From Mytilinidion resinicola (lineage: Eukaryota > Ascomycota > Dothideomycetes > Mytilinidiales > Mytilinidiaceae), in assembly GCF_010093595.1 (NCBI RefSeq), contig NW_022985437.1, forward strand, positions 2,295,431-2,359,430: 64,000 nucleotides of DNA. Reading direction: 5' to 3'. The notes under the pieces are model-generated. The model saw nothing but the letters and a program-made list of their open reading frames with translations, made no database searches and had not been told where the DNA came from. Numbering within the stretch: position 1 is the first letter of the stretch; each line of letters starts with the position of its first letter. Both the position numbers and the translations under genes were made by a program. Shown piece after piece: positions 54,263-64,000 of the stretch.

Positions 54263-55840
54263 CTATGCCTTTGTGTCTAAAACTCCTGATTCTTGAACCT
54301 TGGATGCCGGCCATGCTCTCATGGGGCTGACGACGTCGGCTCGCTCTAATGCCGACTCGATGAGCGACCAGAATTCGAATACTTTCAATGTCCTGGGGAT
54401 CCGAACGCCCCCTTCTCCAACTGTCAACAGCGCCGCTTTCGTCCGCCCTAGCTGTCCTACGGCAGCTCTATCATCCGTGTGCACGCCCTCGGTCACGATC
54501 TCCACTGCGAACCTTTCACCCCCTGCATCGTCAAATAGATCCGGATACAGCGCTGCCGCGACAGCGAGCGGGTCATGCAGAGGCGGTCCAGCGGTCAGCG
54601 CGAAGACTTCGGCGTAGGTTTGGGCGAAGAAGGAGAGGATCTGTGTGAAGAGGGCGCGGAGGGCGGTTGGGTAAGTCGTGGAAGAAGGGGGAGAGGGGCC
54701 GTAGAGGAGCTTGTGGCGGATTGGCGCCGTGGCGAGGACTTGGTGGGTGAGATCGAGTGGGATGAGGGTGGTCTTTGGGGCGAGGACGGGGTTGGTGAAG
54801 AGGGAGGCAGCGGCTTCGGGGTCGCACTGTGAGGTTTGTGTTAATGGGAGTAATGGGAGTAATGGGAGTAATGGGAGTAATGGGAGTAATGGGAGTAATG
54901 GGAGTAATGGGAGTAATGGGAGTAATGGAAGCGATAGAGAGGGAGGCTCAAGAGAGACTTACGTAGATCTATAAGTGAAGTAGTTAGCTCTTGGTATAGA
55001 AATTATGTTGCTCATTATATTGAAGAGCCTGTTTGGTGGGGTGTTTTTCATGGCGAAGTCTCATAGCATTGAGGCTAGCGGACCCAGTACGTACATTAAA
55101 CTCTGCAAAAGATGTCCAGTTCCCAAAACGCTCGCCCTCACCCTTGACCGTGCCCATTGGCGCGTCACTGAAACCACCTCCGATTGCGCCGCCCATGATG
55201 CTCAGGCCCTTGATGTGCTCGGCCAGGTCGGGATATCGTTGGAAGAGAAGCCCAATGTTTGTCAAAGTGCCAGTGGAGACAAGCCATGCGGTATGCACAG
55301 GCGTAGCTATCAGAGCACTATACATCTTTTCCAAGAAGTCGACATCTTCGGCCGCGGGCTGTACGGGCTGTACGGGCTCGGGGAGGAGAGTCACGCCGTC
55401 TAATCCAGACTCACCTGTGATGGCTTAGAAAGGGTCGGAATGGTGGATCCAAGTGTCGAACAACCTACCATGAATGTCGGCCGCGTGAACGGCTTCTCTT
55501 GATATGGGCTTCGCGGAGCCGGGGTATACTACAATGTCGCGTCGTCCTATAGCCTCGAGAATGCCTCTGGTGTTGTAGGTTGTGTTCGATAAAGACGCAT
55601 TTCCGTGGACAGTAGTGACGCCTAGAAGTTTCGCGTTCGGGTCGTGGGCTGCTATGAGGAGGGCGAAGGCGTCCTGGAGAGGCGCCAGATGAGCTGGGTT
55701 GGTTTTGGACAGGGAGGAGTGGATCGGCCTACATCATGTCCTATGGGACGTTTGTTAGTTGTCCATCCGCTACTTCTGTGGGAGTGTGTATAATAACCTG
55801 TATCAACATCGAGCCAAAGAGGGACTGGATCCGTGGCCAT
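54263..55840 (-). CDS. inosine/uridine-preferring nucleoside hydrolase
   Basis: Cleaves the N-glycosidic bond of ribonucleosides for base salvage. Six exons give 381 residues; introns are at 55741-55797, 55674-55732, 55415-55468, 54969-55094 and 54827-54962. Exon 2 is only 8 nt (55733-55740) and exon 5 only 6 nt (54963-54968). With them the protein reads LWLDVDTGHDDAFALLIAAH, the calcium-binding DxDxGxDD signature, and SFAEFNIYCDPEAA, the conserved active-site loop. Without either exon these motifs break. Other family marks are LLGVTTVHGNASL, LVSTGTLTNIGLLFQRYP and GLSIMGGA. The C-terminal half includes HDPLAVAAALYPDLF with the metal-binding HDP. The intron after exon 5 carries a 9-bp minisatellite. 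The protein appears cytosolic. Confidence 0.92.
54842..54931 (+). repeat. 9-bp minisatellite (TAATGGGAG) inside an intron
   Basis: Ten tandem copies of a 9-bp unit, nine perfect and the last with one change. It lies wholly within the nucleoside hydrolase intron 54827-54962. On the transcribed strand it reads CTCCCATTA repeated, a pyrimidine-rich run ahead of the acceptor. Confidence 0.95.
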
Positions 55841-56360
55841 TGTGTCTACTTCTATTACAACACTGTCCAGCTGAATTTGAGATGGGAAAACTTCAAAAGA
55901 GGTAGGAAATGCTCAAATACCCTCCAATACTTCTATAAGGAATGTTCCTTGCTATCAGTGAAAGACCCAAAAGTTTCCAAAGGTGGGATGTTGTCAGAGG
56001 ATGGCCTTGGCATCAGCGAAGTTAAAACTCCCGCAAATCCAGGTACGAGCGGCATGTTCCGCTCCGATTCCCGGACACCAGACAGATTTCAAACGCATGG
56101 TCTATTCTCCACTCGCGTTGACTGCTCTGTAAACATTGGTGGTTGCGAAGATCGTGAATGTTAATCCATCTTGGAAGGGGTCCCGCATTTGTCCTTCCAC
56201 TCGTCATTTTGGCGCGTTATTGGAGCCGACGACACCTCGTGCTTACCTATCACCGTACTTTTTCACCTCCAACATCGTCAGGTCTTTTCGACTGGGTAGT
56301 GGAAAATAGGGCTACGGGCGAAATACAGCAATCGCAAAATCACTCTCGCAGCCTGGGAAT
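55841..56360. promoter_or_regulatory. divergent promoter region, nucleoside hydrolase / ferric reductase
   Basis: About 520 bases between divergent starts. No exon is supported and no motif could be named. Confidence 0.5.
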
Positions 56361-58305
56361 ATGGCTTTCGGATACAGCTTCGTGAACCTGTCAGAGGCTG
56401 AGAAATTACAGAGACGAGAACTGCTGGATCTATATGCGGCTACTGCACAATGGTCTATCCTGATCGTCTTCGCCGTCTTCCAGTTATCGTTCCTTCTGTC
56501 TTGGTTGCTCGAGCCCCGTGCCGAAGAACGTCCCAAATCGCCTTTTGGGAAACCGCCAAAACTCAAAGGACCAGGATGGATAGCAAAGGCTCAGCATCTT
56601 CCTCGGAGCCTTTCTTGGTGGGCTGGGGCTCCTCTGGCTGAAGGTTGGGGAACAAGAGCAGAATGGATTGCAGGTTTGGCATGGACTGCCTGGCTGCTAT
56701 TTCTATCAGTCCATCAGACTGGCAATGGTAAGTAATGTTTTTCTTTAGTCCCACCGTAGGCCAAAATCCTGCTGTTCTTGGAGAAGCTACTCCAAGTATC
56801 TGTCATCAATTCATCTATGCAGTCGAAGTGTCGTTCTTCACACATCACGGTTTCAGCACGCGCTCAGGGGCTTGTAGGGTCTTCCTTCGTTTCGAAAGTG
56901 TCCTGACCATCTCTCAGATTACTTGCACCTTACCAAGCGGTTCGGAATTGTAGGCGCTTCACAGCTGCCGCTCCACTACCTCCTGGCGATTAGGTCTAAA
57001 TACTCTCCTCCTCAATTGCTCACGAGGCTGTCTCACGAGCAAATAAAGACCGCGCACCAGATTCTTGGCCGCATAATAACGTTCCTGTTTATTCTGCATG
57101 CTTGTTTCTATCTGAACTTCTTCATCCTTTCGGGATTTCTCCAAAAGCGCATCAAGGATCCCGATGTCATTTTCGGGATCGTGAGCATCATTATGTTTAT
57201 AACTATGAACACGACGGCTTTGAATATCATTCGTAAGTGGAGCTATAGGATGTTTTATACCACACACATTGTCTTCGCCAGCCTCCTCATCATCCCGCTC
57301 TACTTTCACGTTCACCATATTCGAAAGTACGTTTTGGAAGTGTGTGTTATCATTATTTCAAACCAAGCACTTCGCAATTACAGTCTGCGAACTTATTCGG
57401 GCACGATCAGCATGGTCCCAGGAACCAATCTGGTCCAGGTCAAAGTTCCCCTGGTATCTTCAAACAAGGAGATGAAGTGGAAACCAGGGCAACACGTATA
57501 TCTGAGCCGTCCAACCGGCGCATCAACCTCCTTTGGAGTATGTGAGATGTTGGTGTTGTGGAACCAAACGAATCCCTTCACGATTGCTTCGCTTGCAGAA
57601 CAGGATAAGCACCTCCTTCTAGTGGTGCGGACTTTGACCGGAAATACAAAGCAACTCGCAAAACTGGCTCGATCGCTACCCTCTCAGGATGGGGTTGAAG
57701 TACCAAGCATACCAGTCGCGCTTGAGGGCCCGTATGGAAGCACATCACGGCTCCCGGATCTTACTAAATTCGATCGTGTGTTGCTTGTCGCTGGTGGCGT
57801 TGGAGCAACATTCATCATACCAATATATCGTAGCCTCGTTGAGCACGACGGCCCTTCTTTCCGAAACTCTCAGCTCCGGTTCGTATGGGCTGTACGAAAA
57901 CTCGCTGAGACGCAATGGGCATTTCCGGCCTCCCGTGGCGATGAAGACGCCGAATCCGAAGCCGAAGGAGTTCAAACCGATAATGAAGTTGAAGTCTCTG
58001 TAACGCAGCCGTTTGGGTCAGATCTGCAAGGGGAGAATGCGGATGATGGGATGGAGCTCGCGGAAGCTGAGCACCTTATCCCGTTCGAAGAAGAGATGGA
58101 GAAGCCGAGAAAGGGTGTGGTTCTTCGTGCTGGTCGGCCTGATGTCCACGCGATTGTCGATGAAGTTTTCACTACTTCTGCAGGGAGTGTCGCGGTGATT
58201 ACGTGTGGACCGAGGGGAATGACTGAAAAGTTAAGAGAGAGCGTTGGGACGTGGGTGAAGCAAGGACGAGAGGTGTATTGGCACAACGAGACGTTTGGAT
58301 GGTGA
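56361..58305 (+). CDS. ferric reductase-like transmembrane protein (FRE/NOX fold)
   Basis: Membrane flavocytochrome expected to move electrons from NADPH through FAD and haem to a metal on the other side. Two exons (intron 56728-56917, 190 bp) give 584 residues. The N-terminus resembles other fungal members (FGYSFVNLSEAEKLQRRELL). The ferric-reductase transmembrane domain has NDYLHLTKRFGIVGASQLPL and haem histidines in AHQILGRIITF, LHACFYLNF, THIVFAS and FHVHHIRKY. The FAD domain has GQHVYLSRP and NPFTIASL. The NAD domain has EGPYGSTSRLP, VLLVAGGVGATFIIPI and CGPRGMTEKLRE, and ends HNETFGW. An acidic insertion (about 475-535) splits the NAD domain, as in relatives. No signal peptide is seen. 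No ferroxidase or permease gene lies beside it, so an iron-uptake role is only inferred. Confidence 0.9.
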
Positions 58306-60053
58306 AGACACGGAAATTGGTGTCCATACATGAATGCGAATGGTCAAATGGAGACATTGTCAAAAGGAGGTCATATATACAGCAAAAGACTCAGTGTACA
58401 GGTTGCATCGAAGACCGCCCTCTCTCAAGTGTATATACTGAGGGTTCATACTACAGTTCACGGCCGGCGTTCTTGCGAGAGTTCACGACTACATCACAGG
58501 CTGCTGTTTGTTGATGTTCGATCGATCGTCGTTGGGTCTTGCCGCTGCAGTTACCAAGCTTACCTGGGTTTGGGAGACGAGATGAAGATCTCATCAGCAG
58601 CTTGCTCTAGCTCTGGCGTTCAGTCCGCCGCTTGGTCTATCCGCGAGCGGAGCATGGAGCCGACAATTCGGCAGAGTCTGGCCTCGGTGGCGCGGTCTCA
58701 TTGAGGCTCGGTAGGTGTTTGATATCGCAGACCACCTATCACTATCTACGGTAAAAAAGCGCAATGCAAGAGACGTTTCGCCGTCACAATTACCATGGCC
58801 TGCAAAAGAGACTGTTCACACACGTCAACCATGGCATCAGTGACGCATCAGTGTGCAACTCAATCAATAGCTCTGCTGATGGCGATTGGAGTACGGAGAG
58901 TCACCGTGAAGTAGTAGTAGTCGATATCAGTACGGCTATACCCGATACTGTACAGGGAAGCTGGCGAGTAGAACGGGGGATCAGGAATGCGCCAGCAGGA
59001 TCTAACGGTTATCATGGCCGTCTGGGGAGATAGAATACCTGTGATACCTTGACGTTGATGCTTAGAGACGCCCTTTCAGGGGTAAAACCCCCAATCTGGC
59101 CGCCACCAGGGCGACAAGCGCGGTTGCGGCGACGCTCCCAGACTCCCCAGCGTGCTCCCACCGTTCAGTGCCCTCAGCACCCCGTTAGTGCTCCTGGTTT
59201 CGGACGGGCTGCCCGAGTGCGCTGAAATTGCTGCACAGACCGGCTCCAATCACCAGCACTGGCCGTGAGAGACGGCGGCGGCTGGCGCTCCTCAGCAAAC
59301 ACACCACGTCGCGCTGCCTCTCCAGCTCAATTCCTCCCCGAATTGGCCACCCGAGCGGCGCCCTTGCCCCAGTCGCTGTCTGTACATTCACCTCGCGCCG
59401 GCCATTGGCTCCAGACCCGTGCCCTCGCTTGCTCCGCTGCCGCCGTTGCATCTTGCAGGGCATCCATCCGCATGCTGCGTCTGTCACGACTCCAACACCG
59501 CCCACTGCACCTCCATCGCTACCCCGGATGGCAGTGCTGTTACGCCCACATCCCTAATCGTCGTCTCCAAAGGCTCGCTCATCCACCACGCGCACCGCCA
59601 CGGACGGACCCGTCTTCGTCTCAAACGCAACCGCAGCTCCTGGAGACCCGCGCCGCGATCAAGATCAACCATCACCCGCAATTCACTCCCTGTAGCTTGA
59701 CTACTACCGTGGACAGGCCTGCGCGCTCTCCGCTGGCCCGCTGAGCAGCCGAGTTGAGATCGTTGCCTGTCTGATGGCTGTGGTTTCCCCCCACCAGCCC
59801 CAAACACTCACTCCTCCGAGCAGCTCGCATGGTGGGCGTGGGCAATGGGATTTTGCCGTGCCTCTAAGCAGCGAGGTATGTCGATGTCGAAGTCGGCGGG
59901 ATTACTTTGCTCCCTAGACTTGTTTCACTCCACTCAGTCCGCACTCATTGCGTCACTCAACCAGACTTCTTCTACCACCGGACCCTGAAAGACCTTTCAC
60001 TGACACGATCTGTATAGCCTGAGAACTCCGCAGTCTCTGACCCAAAGCCTTTC
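58306..60053. other. intergenic
   Basis: 3' flank of the reductase, then a GC- and C-rich block (59.0-59.8 kb) likely to be promoter and leader of the CaaX protein. Several proline/arginine-rich frames occur but have no domain content. Confidence 0.5.
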
Positions 60054-61646
60054 ATGTCCGAAAACGCCGGTGCGAAACCTTTAGCCCAATCCTCCCGCCA
60101 ACCCCTCACCAATGGCACATCCAAGCCCCCTTTCCAACAGCGCACAAACACCTTCGATTCGCAACGCTCGTCCAGGTCAAACCACGTCGAGGAACCGGAG
60201 CACCTCGTGCCGAGCAGAGTTGGGCTACTGCAACGAAAGACCAGCGACATTAGTGCTACAAGTGACGCAGACAGCCTGCTAGACTATTACAAGCAGCCCC
60301 AAAGTAGAACCATGAGCAGAAACCCTTCGCAAAGTGTGGGGAATGGAGACAAGAGGAAGCCCAGCTTAGGCGCATCGGCCGATCTGGAGAAGGACGCCTC
60401 GTACTGGATTCACCGAGACAAACTGGCACAGATTGAAAGAATCGAGCTAGAGGCAGCGGGATATCGTGTTGGACGTGCGAGCCGGTCTGGCAGCAGATCA
60501 GCTAGCATGACTAGACCAGCGCGAGAACGCAGTTCGTCAGACCAGCACCGCGAGACACAAGGTAATGGAGACGACCGGCCCAACAACCATCAGGAGAAGA
60601 AGCAACGAACTGTATCGCCTATTCCGGCAGAAGAGGAGGATGTGGATGAAGGACCAATGACCTGGGATATCCGTACTCCTGAAGAAATTGCGGCCGAGCA
60701 AGAGAAGGAGAATATGACACCACGACACACACTACGTCCGAGCAATTCTCGAATACCGGTTGCTAAGACGAGCCCTGTTCCCGTACCCTTCACGTTTGTC
60801 GAACGAGACTCGCCACTGCCCCGAAGCCGAAAGGGAAGCAATGCGTGGAGTGGAGATGCGATTGCTGTCAACGGCGCGCGGGCTAGAAGCGGGAGCATTG
60901 GATCACAGGTTTTGCTAGACGACGTGGACAACGCCGAGGATGTTCGTACGCCTGTACGCCCAGAAGCCAACTATTCTGCATCGCCCGCCGAATCCCCACC
61001 AAAAGCAAAGGTACCCGGAAAGAACAATCCCACATCAGGGAACCGTAAGACTAGTGCAGCCCGGGGCACTTCCCAAAAACCACGGACTGCATCCACTACC
61101 ACTTCACCGGTAAAGCGTCCTGGAACTAGCTCAGGGGCTTCCAGACCGGCAACGAGTCATAACAGACCTGAAGGAGACGCGCCTTGGCTTGCGACCATGT
61201 ACAAACCGGATCCCAGATTACCTCCCGACCAACAGATAATTCCAACACACGCCAAGCGAATGCAGCAAGAGCAGTGGGAGACTGAAGGACGTGTTGGATC
61301 GATGTACGACCGGGAGTTCAAAATGCTAAACACGGAAGAGTTCAACAAACCCGAGAGATATTCAAAGGAACTTCAACCTTTCGAGAAGAAGGAAGATGAC
61401 AACGAACAGTGGCCTCTTCCAAGTCCAACGAAGGTTGACGCTGCTAACGGCAGACCTGGTACTAGCAACGGAGAGCAAGGAAATTACAAACTCACACCCC
61501 GGATAGCGAGCCCCCAACTCCACTCCCAGCGGAACTCGGTGATCCACAACGTCACGTCACCGAAGCCCGCGGAACCCATTCGGCTTCAAGAGCCCCCCGA
61601 AGGAGCAAAAGAGAAGAAGGGCTGTGGTTGCTGCATCATTATGTAG
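60054..61646 (+). CDS. CaaX-box protein, TeaR-like cell-end marker receptor
   Basis: An intronless, largely disordered protein of 530 residues that ends KKGCGCCIIM. The last four residues, CIIM, form a CaaX prenylation box, and the two cysteines just before could be palmitoylated; both point to plasma-membrane anchoring. In filamentous ascomycetes the known protein of this design is TeaR, the receptor for cell-end marker TeaA at the hyphal tip (functional analogue of fission yeast Mod5). Conserved-looking islands are DASYWIHRDKLAQIERIELE, GPMTWDIRTPEEIAAEQ, and WLATMYKPDPRLPPDQQIIP with HAKRMQQEQWETEG. Between them are Ser/Pro-rich linkers with kinase sites. The TeaR name rests on design and general resemblance, not on an alignment. 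Confidence 0.68.
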   Translation: MSENAGAKPLAQSSRQPLTNGTSKPPFQQRTNTFDSQRSSRSNHVEEPEHLVPSRVGLLQRKTSDISATSDADSLLDYYKQPQSRTMSRNPSQSVGNGDKRKPSLGASADLEKDASYWIHRDKLAQIERIELEAAGYRVGRASRSGSRSASMTRPARERSSSDQHRETQGNGDDRPNNHQEKKQRTVSPIPAEEEDVDEGPMTWDIRTPEEIAAEQEKENMTPRHTLRPSNSRIPVAKTSPVPVPFTFVERDSPLPRSRKGSNAWSGDAIAVNGARARSGSIGSQVLLDDVDNAEDVRTPVRPEANYSASPAESPPKAKVPGKNNPTSGNRKTSAARGTSQKPRTASTTTSPVKRPGTSSGASRPATSHNRPEGDAPWLATMYKPDPRLPPDQQIIPTHAKRMQQEQWETEGRVGSMYDREFKMLNTEEFNKPERYSKELQPFEKKEDDNEQWPLPSPTKVDAANGRPGTSNGEQGNYKLTPRIASPQLHSQRNSVIHNVTSPKPAEPIRLQEPPEGAKEKKGCGCCIIM

Positions 61647-62747
61647 CGTTCTGTCTTATACCCCATTTCCATTTCATTTTCCAGACTCAAAAGACTCAGG
61701 GCTTTCAGGCAAGGTGATTTCACGCAAACAAATCTGTACTAAGGGCCTTGCCATTCTCATTTGTTCATATTCAAGGGCGTTTTCGGGGTTGAGCTGGGGC
61801 TTGCTCATACATCTTTGGCACACGCCTTATCTGTGCTTTATCAGGGTTGATAGCGTATAGCGGCTTGGTGTTTTCTCGAGTGTCACTTCATTCCCTGCCT
61901 ACTAGCTACCCGAGATTCCTTTTTCAGTCACTGCCGGGCCCTTCTGTCAGTTGATGAAGGCCAGCCTAGCCTCTACTCCTCGCTTTCAGAGGATCAGATT
62001 TCTCTTTCTGTTTGTGTTTCACTGGGCTATATCCGCCAATGTCGGCTTGTTTGTTTGTTGGACTGCTTCATGCTACGGATGGGGGAAGTGGTGTTGAGGG
62101 GTTTTAAGGTTCGTCGCAAGCGGGTTGCTGCGGCTACAGTGAATAGTTTAGTGCCAGACAGAATGTGATTTATCGAAAGTTCCGAACGAATCATCTCCGC
62201 TTCTTTGCCTGTGAAAATCGGCTGTGCTGGGTTCTGTAGTGAGTGAGGAATTCATGGAAAATGTAGAGTACAGTAGTTTGTGCGCTCTCTTTGCATTTAG
62301 TTCCAATCTTGCGTTTAAATTTTTGATGAGACGCTGGGTTCACTCCGAATGAAACCGCGAAACAGGTCGATCAGAAGCGTTTAAGGCCACTCTAACCTGC
62401 GTTGTCTCAACTTTTACGTCTTGTCTAAATTCGTGTTAATGCAATGGACCTCACACAGTGGTAAGCAGGAGTGCACAGACTTATGTCCTAGCCCTGGAAG
62501 TGAGATTCTCTATTCCTTGGGCAGGATGGTCTTCACTGCATATACATCTGTAGATAGGCGAGCAACCAATCTAATCATTGATATTCAGACGATGTGGATC
62601 TCGGAGAGAAGCACGTGACGCCAAGACTTCTCTCGCTTCTAACCGCACAGAAATTGGGCACCCAGAACCTCCACCATCTCCTCTCTCCAATTCCAAACCA
62701 ACACAACTCTTCGAGGACAGCCGACATCAGCCCCTAAACAAGTCAAA
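61647..62747. other. intergenic
   Basis: T-rich 3' flank of the CaaX gene, then the promoter and leader of ribosomal protein S12. The 100 bases before 62748 are pyrimidine-rich, as in fungal ribosomal protein genes. No additional gene is supported. Confidence 0.55.
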
Positions 62748-63407
62748 ATGGTACGTCTCCACGCCGCCTCACCCAATTCCTAAACTCTCCCATCAATTCC
62801 CTCCGCAATCCCCCCAATACCTCACCATCAACCCTATCTAACACCCCTCCCAGTCGGACGGAGAAGAGCCCACCTCCCCAATCGCCGAAGAGACCGCCGA
62901 GGTCGAAGTCAGCGCCGATGCCTCTGCCGGCAAGGGCCAGATGTCGGTGCTCGAAGCGCTCAAGGGCGTGCTGAAGCTCGCGCTGATCCACGACGGGCTG
63001 GCGCGCGGCCTGCGCGAAGCGTCCAAGGCGCTGGACCGGCGCCAGGCGCACATGTGCGTGCTCAACGAGGCGTGCGAGGAGGAGGCGTACAAGAAGCTGG
63101 TCGTGGCACTGTGCTCGGAGCACAAGATTCCGCTGATCAAGGTGCCGGATGGGAAGCAGTTGGGCGAGTGGGCGGGGTTGTGTAAGTGCTGAATCTCTAT
63201 TTTTTGGCGGGGGGATTTTCGGCATGGGAGGATTTCAAAATGAAAGTTACTGAGGATGGAACGGGGCTAATGAACTGCGCAGGCCAGATCGATCGTGAGG
63301 GTAACGCCCGCAAGGTCGTCAACTGCTCGTGCGTTGTCGTCAAGGACTGGGGTGAAGAGTCCCAGGAGCGCAGCATCCTCCTCAACTACTTCCAGACCGA
63401 GCAATAG
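62748..63407 (+). CDS. rps12: 40S ribosomal protein S12 (eS12)
   Basis: Small-subunit ribosomal protein in the beak of the 40S head. Three exons give 151 residues. The first coding exon is the ATG alone, with intron 62751-62853 starting right after it; the second intron is 63182-63282. The protein starts [20 protein letters not shown]. The L7Ae-like fold then has [59 protein letters not shown] and [20 protein letters not shown], all strongly conserved in eS12. The intron after the start codon is common in fungal ribosomal protein genes and fits strong expression. Confidence 0.97.
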
Positions 63408-63725
63408 ATGCAACTCAGCTCGCGTACCTCGATTACCAACTCTTCAGTGTGTTTCCGGCCTCCGACTGTTTCTACGATGGCCGAATTGAGGATGGACTGG
63501 CTGGGGGAAGGAAGTGGAGCCAAGAGGGAAGAAGCGTGAACAAGGGAACATTTCGGAATGGATGCATAGACCTGGCTTTATCTAAACGATCTAGCCACAA
63601 CAAAAGCCAATCAACATCTTAACCTCACTGGCGTCTTCAATCGTGTGCACTCACAGGAAGTGGAATGGGTAGAAAGTTACCTTCCAAGACCTATACCGTT
63701 TAATACGCGATAATGCTACGTGAAC
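63408..63725. other. intergenic, convergent 3' flanks
   Basis: Facing 3' ends of rps12 and the partial gene at the right edge. Nothing else is seen. Confidence 0.5.
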
Positions 63726-64000
63726 CTACTCTAAACCAAAAACATCGTCCCCCTTGTTCTCCGGCCACCCTTTCAAAGGACCGCTCTCCCCCTTGACATC
63801 CGCTTTCACAGTTCTCCGCCATTCCAGCAAGTCTAGCTTCTTCACATCCTGATATCGCACTTCCCTCCCCACTCCTAATAACGCAGGAACTGCCAATAGC
63901 GCCGCCACATCAGCCACAGCTTTCCACATAGACTTCCTACATAATCTACTAGCCCCGCGCGGGTCGAATTGCTTGCGGCCCTGCAGCACACCACCAATCA
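63726..64000 (-). CDS. partial unknown protein, cut by window edge
   Basis: The minus strand is open from the right edge to a stop at 63726-63728, giving the last 91 or so residues of a longer protein; the 5' part lies outside. The visible piece has a basic segment (GRKQFDPRGASRLCRKSMWK), a hydrophobic stretch that could be a membrane helix (AVADVAALLAVPALLGVG), and a charged tail ending KGDDVFGLE. I do not recognise the family. Confidence 0.55.
   Translation of the reverse strand, partial: IGGVLQGRKQFDPRGASRLCRKSMWKAVADVAALLAVPALLGVGREVRYQDVKKLDLLEWRRTVKADVKGESGPLKGWPENKGDDVFGLE

Noticed and set aside
54842..54931. CRISPR-like direct repeats
   Set aside because: Units are 9 bp, contiguous and without spacers; an ordinary minisatellite in a eukaryotic intron.
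59228..59744. Plus-strand frames of 109-159 codons before the CaaX gene
   Set aside because: Proline/arginine-rich overlapping frames in a C-rich leader or promoter, no domain content.

Overview
This 64 kb window is nuclear DNA from a filamentous ascomycete (Pezizomycotina). The evidence is many short introns (45-220 bp, mostly 50-70 bp) with GTAAGT-like donors and CTAAC-type branch points, and genes typical of the group: PacC, GrrA, a forkhead/FHA factor, Whi5-like and Ark1/Prk1 proteins, DUF3074 and DUF3602 proteins, and a secreted GH3 beta-glucosidase. The class is not certain; Dothideomycetes fits but I cannot prove it. There is no prokaryotic, viral or organellar sequence, no rRNA or tRNA that I could support, and no CRISPR.

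Layout. 0.5-10 kb: an FSH1 serine hydrolase, AP-1 gamma-adaptin (minus, seven exons), a sterol O-acyltransferase and a DUF3074 coiled-coil protein. 10-12 kb: a gene-free stretch with the 3' remnant of a GH10-xylanase-like gene and two copies of a foldback (long inverted repeat) element. 12-25 kb: GH3 beta-glucosidase, forkhead factor, complex I NDUFS5-type subunit, MFS transporter, and an unrecognised protein with a Cys/His cluster and coiled coil. 25-30.5 kb: a 5.5 kb gene desert holding a 10-bp minisatellite, a TA-flanked MITE and a decayed array of about 100-bp repeats that looks like eroded ankyrin repeats. 30.5-47.5 kb: Whi5-like repressor, non-secreted GH5 enzyme, myotubularin phosphatase, two eEF1A methyltransferase genes (EFM4 and EFM7) whose stop codons touch tail to tail, an Ark1/Prk1 kinase and the F-box/LRR protein Grr1. 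47.4-50.5 kb: a long upstream region before pacC with several PacC-type sites. 50.5-64 kb: pacC, a DUF3602 protein, a nucleoside hydrolase with two microexons, a ferric-reductase-family protein, a CaaX protein resembling TeaR, ribosomal protein S12 and a partial unknown gene at the right edge.

These are mostly independent housekeeping and regulatory genes rather than one pathway. The functional link I see is EFM4 with EFM7 (same substrate, eEF1A). Whi5-like and Grr1 share a loose cell-cycle theme, and Ark1/Prk1, AP-1 gamma and myotubularin a membrane-traffic theme. I found no clear new multi-gene system. The most distinctive observations are in gene structure: two microexons (8 and 6 nt) in the nucleoside hydrolase, two non-canonical GC-AG introns, several nearly empty first coding exons, the abutting EFM4/EFM7 pair, and the relics and repeats in the intergenic DNA.
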